DNA of 64,000 nt, from positions 84,733,980 to 84,797,979 of the forward strand of contig CP136063.1 of NCBI GenBank assembly GCA_032622095.1. The letters are read 5' to 3'. The stretch is from Siphonodentalium dalli. Its lineage: Eukaryota > Mollusca > Scaphopoda > Gadilida > Siphonodentaliidae. The translations under genes and the position numbers were made by a program. The notes below the pieces were generated by a model. That model was not told where the DNA came from. It worked only from the letters and a program-made list of their open reading frames with translations, and ran no database searches. This document shows, in pieces, positions 29,001 through 38,000 of this stretch (its first letter is position 1; each line of letters begins with the position of its first letter).

Positions 29001-32000
29001 CGTTTTTATAATTATCGTTTCGATTTCACGGACCGTTTCGTTTCAAACATATAATGGTTCGTGTTTTTCGAACAGGCGGCGAACTTAAAAACAATTTATC
29101 GAATATGAAAATCAGCATTTCGCCATAATTAGCCGCCATTTCAAGGCCTTACGAGGCGCACAGATTATTGTGAGAAATACATCTGTGGAATTATTATAGC
29201 ACCTATAAGGTATGATAGAATTTGTCAGAGATCAAAAATGCCACGTGATTCACCGCCGGAAGTATCCTAATTTCGTGGGAATTATTTTGACGTTTTAATG
29301 CGTGGAAATTTATTTAGCAATAATTCCATCGCTACTGACGCTATCTCTCGTCATGTTATGAACAACGTGCTTTCACATAATACTATGTTGTTTTATGTTT
29401 CAATACAAATGATCCAGATGTGTTAATCACGTTTGACCTTGAAGTTGATTACAATCTACACAAGAATACTGACAGTTGATTAGATCTTGGTTTATCAATG
29501 TCATATGCATAACAATAACTTCATATGACAGTAGTACCGTCGGAAGTATCCTAATTTCGTGGGAATTATTTTGACGTTTTAATGCGTGGAAATTTATTTA
29601 GCAATAATTCCATCGCTACTGACGCTATCTCTCGTCATGTTATGAACAACGTGCTTTCACATAATACTATGTTGTTTTATGTTTCAATACAAATGATCCA
29701 GATGTGTTAGTCACGTTTGACCTTGAAGTTGATTACAGTCTACACAAGGTCAAGAATACTGACAGTTGATTAGATCTTGGTTTATCAATGTCACATGCAT
29801 AACAATAACTTCATATGACAGTCGTACCGTAGTGCTACGAATAAAATCTCAGCCATGTCATAGATGTATGTCGATTAATAGCTACCTTGTATATAGGTCT
29901 AATGCACAATAGCTGCGATTATACACCAGCCGGTTCAGCAAGCCGGTCTGAACCGGTGGGCTTGTAAAATTCTGAGAAGGATCCAGGGATGTTTTTCTAC
30001 CTGTTACAGGTTTGGGCGCTCAAACTCTGGAGACCCTGGGGATAGTAATTATTCAAGTTGGTTCTCCATTATTTCAACGAATTTTTCTATAATTCAACAA
30101 CTAAACATGAAAATCGGATAAGATATAGAGCCTTTATTTGCACCATCTCTGGATCCTCCCCAGGTAGTATTTCTCGGTCGGATCTCTTCTCGGGCAGGAA
30201 CAGTTCACACTCCCCCGATTATGCCTCGGCATTAAATCAATTAGTGGGGAGGCGACCGGTGGCGATGCAGGGGTACTTGGGACCACCAGGACATTCGGTC
30301 CCACACCGGCGCAAGCGGTTCTGTGTGCTGAAGTTGCCAAATCGCGTGCGAACGTAACGACACCGGCTGGGCGGCCTACGGCGACTTCGGCATAGGGCAG
30401 TGGCCCTACCCATGAGGTAGCAAGTCCGGTCCCCCTGGTCACGATCTCTCTAAAGACACGGCCTTGCCTGCCTCTCAGCCGTCTTGGGGTTTCTGCTGCA
30501 ATGGCCTCTACCCATCGTTCTGCTTGGACAGGACATTCAGCTTGGTCGGGACCACCTGCATTTGGGGGGGGGCTCACCCGGTCCGATGGCTCCACCTCCT
30601 TCCGGTTATCAGAAGAAACCAGTTTTGGCTATGGGATTCTTCATTTCGACACTGGACTCCAAAATTGGAACTCAGTTTATCAGCCTTTTGCTCAAGCAGT
30701 TGGCCGTAGCTTAAAAATTCCATGGGAGGTATTTACACCTCGATTGAGCCATCGCCGGAATGGGCCTCCCTCTAGTGTTTTGTCGTCCATTATGGACATT
30801 GCAGGTCGTTCCGACGCTAGGGCAGGGAGCGACATGCTATCCTTACACCCCAAGGCGTCTGAGGCTTTCGATGACGACCCGTCTGCGCACAATACGTCAG
30901 ACTGTGGGTCTTTTCGGTCGTCACAGTCTGGCATCGGTAAGGCAGAAGCTGCGGATCGTGATTTCCTATCCACGGATTATCTCATCTATAGGCTTCTTCC
31001 TACTGAACTATGAACTCTCAAGCCCTCCTGGCACGCCCTGCGCACTCGTACCACCGTCTTCAAAATGCATCGAGAACTCGATCTATCTTACCTGTGATAT
31101 ACATTTCATAGGTAAGGTACACGACCCACGACTGACACACTGGTCAATAGACTTCACACATTTACACATTTACATGGAAAGCATTTCTCTTGTCACGTGC
31201 CACAACGACCCTGCCAATGGCCTGGCCGACAGAGTACATCTCATGGCTCTTCATACTCCTATTACCAATATCAATTTGATTATCTGGCACAGGGTAATAA
31301 AATTAACAGGGCACTACACGCCTATAGACAATAGACAATAACGCGGGCAAAGACGTTTGCACTGTCCATCTCAGCTTTCTAGGAAGCTCATTGACTAGCG
31401 TTATAGACCTTTCCTTGTAGGCAGGGGACCACCCAGTCCGAGTGGATCCCAACCCCATGGCACCCGATCATAAGGGCCTGAAACCATGCTGCCAACTCTG
31501 CGCGCTTCGGTATATGCCGGATTTGTCCTATCAACATTCGACAATAAAACAGGCAAAGACGTTTGCGCTGTCCAGCTCAGCTTTCGAGGAAGCTCATTGA
31601 CTAGCCATCAAACCTTTCCTTGCAGGCAGGGACCAACCCATATGAGGGGATCCCAACCACATGGCACCAGCCGCCCAATCATTAGGGCCTGAGACCATGC
31701 TGATAACTCTGCTCGCTTCGGTCTATGCTGGATTTGTCCTATTTTCCTTAAACATGCCTTCAACGGGACCACTTAGGTCGGGGGAGCTCCTCTCCATCAT
31801 GGCTCTTAAAATTCAATAAGTAACAACATTATAAAGGGATGTGTGTCCTTTACTAGGAGGATAAAAATTTTCTTTTGTTTCCTTCAGCGAGCCATTTTGG
31901 GGGGGGTCTTCCCCTAGTTTGCTGCATGCCTCACACTAACATTTCACACACCTAGGTCGTTCTGCTGCATGTTTGGGGGGGAAAGTGACATGATGTTCTG

Positions 32001-35000
32001 GGCAGAGGCTCAGAACTGAATATTCCGTATGGTGACAATTTACCCGTGGTTATCATCTGATTACATTGTACATCATTTGAACTGATTTCAGTTGTCAAAG
32101 AGCCAAAGGGCCTTCTGCAATGATCTCATTGTGACTTATAGATCACCTTGATATATATTTTTTATATCATTTTTATATATTTATATCAGTCCTTCCCGGG
32201 AGACGGGAGTGATTGCTCTCGCACCCGTATGCACTCGTAATTTTCAATTCACTGGTGCTAAAATTCGCACCCGTCCTTCTTCACCAAATACTAATGGAGA
32301 CTGTAATTGTTGGTTCAATATTGAACTATTTTAAGGTTTATTTAGATGCTTTAACATCTCAGTGCAACTATGGCATATTAAAGTGTAACTAGACATAGGT
32401 CTATTCCACAATGACTTTTTGTTTGAGCAAAAACCCAACTTACATGTACAATTATGGTATCGTATGGGTGCCATATTACACCCGTCTTCTGCATTACGGG
32501 AGCAAATAAATGCTCTCGGTGTGTTTTCCTCATGGGAAGGACTGTTTATATACTCGTAAGATTTGTATCACAGGGTTTCTGTCGGATATCTTGTGATGCA
32601 TAGGTACCTCAGAGACATGTGATCAGTAGAAGAAAAACAAGGAAGCTGTTCTAAGAACGACAGGGGGCATGACCACCTTGCAAGATGCGTGGGTGGGGGC
32701 TCCCTCTGTTCAGATGGCTTGACTCCATTATCGTTGTACAACCTGTTTGGCCTAATGGGTTCTCAACTCAATCCCTGTGCCACAAATTTGGCATCAGGTT
32801 CTCTGGCTTTTTTCTTTGGCGAATAGCAGTTAGTTAACTTTGGTTGTCTCGCCATCGGCGGAGTGGGCCTCCGTCTGTGCAGGTCGTTCTGTCGCTAAGG
32901 CGGAGAGTGAGTTAGTCTCCTTCCTTCATGATCCTGCATCATGGGACCTTGACGGGTGGGACCTTAGAACAGACAGCTGAAGAAGACGACACAGAGAAGA
33001 ACGAAGAGTTTCTTCTAACGTTATACTTGCTCGGTTCGCTCGCAACTATGCATTGGATGGCACCTCATGGGATGTTTGTTTCAAAACAAGGGGGGGGGCG
33101 GTACACATTTGAGCAATATAGCACTCTACCTATATGAGTTATTTCACGTAAATAATCCTAACAGATTCATTAAAGTGTTCCTATATGGTACAATCTGTTT
33201 TAGAAGAGTACCTTTACTCAAAATTTGGCTATTAACTTTATTGCTCGTGCCTCCTCCTGGGCTTGCATTCTAATCCATATAGTTCAGTGTGAGGGCTTCC
33301 TTTGGCGGAAATATGATATTTTTTAAAATATAATATATATTTCCTTAAAGAAAGCCTGAACACTGAACTATCATAGGGCCCTCCCATGGCGGTGCCATTC
33401 CCAACCCCGCGACTCGCCAATCTTCTGATTGAGTTGAAAATAAACTGGCTAATTCAATCTGTACAGTGAATTATATTGGGACTGCGCATGCGTGACTGAT
33501 TCCGAGGCAAGCCACTGAAGAGTACAGACCGTGAATGACCGTAGGCGACCAAAAAGTTAACCCCTTTTCTGCTATGGTTTACAAACGCAGGACATCTATC
33601 CATATAGTTCAGTGTTCAGGCTTTCTTTAAGGAAATATATATTATATTTTTAAAAATATCATTTTTCGGTCAATGTTTTTTAAACTTGGCACAGATATTT
33701 AGTACCATGGGAAGCTGTGGGATATAGAAACTGACTGAAGGGAAAAAGTAACTAAAAACAATGTTAATTTGAGGCTATAGATACTTCCCAGAAGATGAGG
33801 CCTAAGCATAGTAGCCCACTGTGTGGGGCAGCATCACTAAATTCTCCCTCTGGGGACGTCAAAACTTGTTAAAAGTTCTTCTTTTAAAAATGGATATCTG
33901 GCCATCCGAATCTCTTATTAATGGGTCCATGGGTGCGATATACAGTAAAACCTCTCCAAACCCTTCAGACCGTCCTTTCTGTTTGGTTTAGAGAGGTGTT
34001 CAGTTTATAGAAAATCACACTATGATCGGAATGTATTAATGTTGTTACTATGAGTTGTTGGTGCACACCCAACTCATTATTGATTAATATAAACTTTATT
34101 CAATAAAGTACCAAATAGAATATAAATGACAATAGATCAAACATGGTATAGCAAGAATTAAAAACATGGTATATTATAATTGTAAAACATAATACATGCA
34201 TAGATAACTAACAACAAACAATAAATTTTACGGTGATTCATGGTTTATGTAGCACAGGATTAGTAGTTTCGTACTCTTATATATGCTCACCGATTTAACT
34301 AGTGGTCTTTTGTTCAGGGAACGCTTTGAACCAGAAACAGCAGTCATTGGTGTCAGATAACAAGTACACAATGGTAGTGTATTGGTATAAAATCAATTTT
34401 AATCAACCTGTCACAATGAATAAGCCATCATGAAAACGACCGCTCAGAGTTGAATGTAGACCAGAAATTTAAACTTATAAAGGATCCCCAGTCTACACCA
34501 ATGCTACGTTTGTAAACCATAGTAGAAAGGGGTAAACTTTTTGGTCGCCAACCATTGGCTTGCTCGGAATCAGTCACGCATGCGCAGTCCCAATATAACT
34601 CACTTACAGATTGAATTCGTCAGTTTATTTTCTGCTACGAAAGGGAGTATTGTTCCGAATTTGTCGTTAAACAACTAGACAAAAAATTCAATTTATCGAT
34701 ACAATAATTACTGGTCGCCTACGCGTTCGTTTTTAGAATTATTGTTTCGAATTCACGGACCGTTTCGCTTCAAACATACAATTGTCCGTGTTTTCGAACA
34801 GGCGGCGGACTTAAAATTTATCGAATATGAAAATCGACATTTGCCATAATCAGCTGCCATTTCAAGACCTTACGAGGCGCATAGATTATTGTGAGCAATA
34901 CATCTATGTAATTATTATAGCACCTATAAGGTATGATAGAATTTGTCAGATATAAAAAATGCCACGTGATTCACGACCGGAAGTCTCCTAATTTCGTGGG

Positions 35001-38000
35001 AATTTATTTACGCGTGGAACTTAAAGTTGATTACATCTTGGTTTATCAATGTAAAAACAGGTACCTAAGAATAACAGTAGTGTCATTATTACTTTAATAA
35101 ATTGACAGAGATTGATATTTGACAAGTGTTATAATTCTGTTCATGGTTTGATTCTCGTAACGGAGCATCAACTTCAATGTAACAATCTCAGCCATGTGCT
35201 AGCGGACCGGGGATCGCACCCTGGTCAGGGTATTCTGACAGAAATCAGAACTCGGTCCGATACCAAGTTTGTCAGGCTAAAAAGTCCCATTCGAGATTAC
35301 TGAATAAAATCCGAATGCAAATGCCGACTTTCCCCATTACAACACTTGTTCAGGTATGTTGTTGTGGGTGCACTACGCTGTGCGATCGGGTGTGGACAAT
35401 TAAAACTTAATGGCTGACCCATGTACACACCTAGGTGTGTGCATGTTAAAGAACACTACTGGAGTCACTAGAACTCATCAAAACAACATGCTTTCACAAA
35501 ATACTTTGTGTTGTCTGTTTCAATACTGTCACACATGTCTCCTATGATCTAGATGTGTTTGTCGAAGCTTGAAGTTGACTACAGTTTATCAATATCAGAA
35601 AAATAACGACTGTCGTGGTACTAAGATTCGTTATTGTCATTAATTTCAGACAGGGATTGACATCTGACAAGAGTCAGAATTCTGTTGAGTACCCGGTACA
35701 TGATTCGATTCTCGTACAGTGCTTCAACTTCACTGTCGAATTTTGAACTGCTAGCATTTAATGATTGCAAGCATGACACTAAAATTAGTCGTGATTACAG
35801 TTTCACTATTGTCTCAATTCCAGATTTAAGTTATTATTCTGAATTGTATCCAAAATTAACCCATCCTTTCAAAATTGCTGGGTTGTTTCTCGACTAAATT
35901 GTGTCTCCTTCCGGAATACAAACATAATTGCTATCCTTCCTGATCAGGTTTACCGAAAAGAAGCGGTGGGGGTTGGGTTGCTACGATTCGGGATATGGCT
36001 CTAATTGGGACACAAAATTACAAATCATGGGTGCTCCGGTTTGCATTCTCTAGAGTAAGGGAAGAAGCTTATTGTCACTCTGATGGTGTTTAATCATGGT
36101 TTCACTATCTACAAATATATTTGAAGATAATTTGGATTAAAAAACTTTCCCCTTCTTGATTCAATTATGAGAATGATTCCAGCCTGACAGGTATTTAGAA
36201 TCGTGGTGACTTGGCCCCTCCAGTTAACTGGCCCACTGTCAATAACTGGCGACCGTGGCCTGGATGACATTCCCCAATGAATAACGATATAATAGCAGTG
36301 GTATTCCAAGACGAGGAAGTTGGGGGGAGACATTATTTATGGCAAGTAACCATATCAAATGTGAGCTTGGTACAAGAACAGGCTGTACATCCAATACAGC
36401 ATGCATTGTTCATAAAGGGCATGGTAGGTGTTTTGAGGGTATTCATGGACTAGCTGGAGTCTCAATGAATTTTCAAATATATACGTGTCCCGACCTTTCA
36501 TACAGTTGATATGGCGAATAGACTTCACACACGAATGAAGCATATTTACATGGAAAGCATTTATATTGTCACGTGTCCCACGACCACTGCCAATAACCTT
36601 TCCGACAAGAGTCCATCCGCATGGCTCTTCATACTTCCATTGCCCATATCAATTTGATTATCTGGGACATAGACAATAAAACAGGCAAAGACGTTTGCGC
36701 TGTCCAGCTAAGCTTTCGAGGAAGCTCATTGACCAGCATTACCGACCTTTTCTAAGACGCAGGCAGGGACCACCCCGTACGAGTGTATCCCATCCCCATG
36801 GCACCAGATGCCCGATCGTAAGGGCCTGAAACCATGCTCCATTTCGGTCTATGCTGGATTTGTCCTCTCTTCCTTAAACATGCCTTAAGCAGGACCACTT
36901 AGGTAGGGGGAGTTCCTCTCTATCTTGTCTCTTCAAATTAAAATAAAACAACATTATAAAAGGGATGTGTATGTTTTACTAGGAGGATGATAATTTCATT
37001 CGTTTCCTTCCTAGGGGAGCCATTTTTAGAGCGGGTCTTCCCCTAGTTTGCTGCTTGCTTCACACTAACCGACCTATCACACATCTAGGTCGTTCTGCTG
37101 CATGTTTGGGGGGGCAGAGGCTCAGACCTGAATATTCCGTATGGTGACCGTGAAAATTTACCTGTGTTTATCATCTGACTACATTGTACATCATTTGAAC
37201 TGATTTCGGTTGTAGAAGGCGCACCTTCATTTCTTAGAATCGGATCGCAGTGGGTATTCCGCTGGGAACTTGGACTGCTCTCAGGTGCCTAGTGGTCGTG
37301 ATGGCCTAATAATAGTAATGTGTGTGGATTTAGGCTGAACATAATACTTGTGATTGCACATTTTGCTGTCTATCTCCATTCCAAAGGATGGTGATCGTTG
37401 GGAAATTTCTCCAAAATTAATAATCGTACCGACATTATTATTTGGCACCTGAGAGTAGCGGTTTGCTTTCTCATTGGATGCTCTGGTCACCTGCGGTGTT
37501 CAGCCATGCACTCCCGATGCTCATGGCTGTTAGTCATGTTCTATGAGGGGCTATATATATATCTTTAATGATACATTTGATTGTGCCAGGGATCTCTGCT
37601 CTGGCTCCGACCATTGGATTGTTGGGCGCAGCTTTGGTAGGGTCTTATGACATGATCTCATGATGACTTATATATCACCATGATATATCTATTATATCAT
37701 TTTATATATCTATATATGCGAAAGATTTGTATCACCTGGTTTCTGCAATGATATCTTGTGATACATAGGTACCTCAGAGACATGCGACATGTTCTATGTG
37801 GGGTTATATATCTATATTTAGTGATACGTTGGATCATGACAGGGAGCTGTGATCTGGCTCCGACCATTGGATTGATGGGCGCAGCTTTGGTAGGGCCTTC
37901 TGACATGGTCTCATGAGGAAAACTTAATATATATATCCCCCGGATATATATATTATATCATTTTACATATATATATACGCAATGTGTATATTGTGATACA

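Larger units (their letters stand above)
28665..33660. mobile_element. Large element E1 with ~190-bp inverted ends, ~5 kb
   Basis: TGTCCTGCGTTTGTAAACCA, GGGGTTAACTTTTTGGTCGC and CAGTCACGCATGCGCAGTCC (28735-28900) are repeated inverted at about 33425-33605 with very few differences. The outer flanks (AACTATATGGAT, AGGAAGCC) continue the symmetry. The interior has a 284-bp direct duplication (29258/29542), decayed coding-like sequence (30134-31013), and blocks shared in the same order with E2 (34495-39335). A terminal-inverted-repeat layout with decayed genes could be a DIRS-like retroelement or a DNA transposon; no diagnostic protein was recognised. Confidence 0.75.

Noticed and set aside
35110-35480. 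tRNA or SINE in GACCGGGGATCGCACCCTGG
   Set aside because: Only a B-box-like word on the minus strand; no A-box, no cloverleaf and no tail found.
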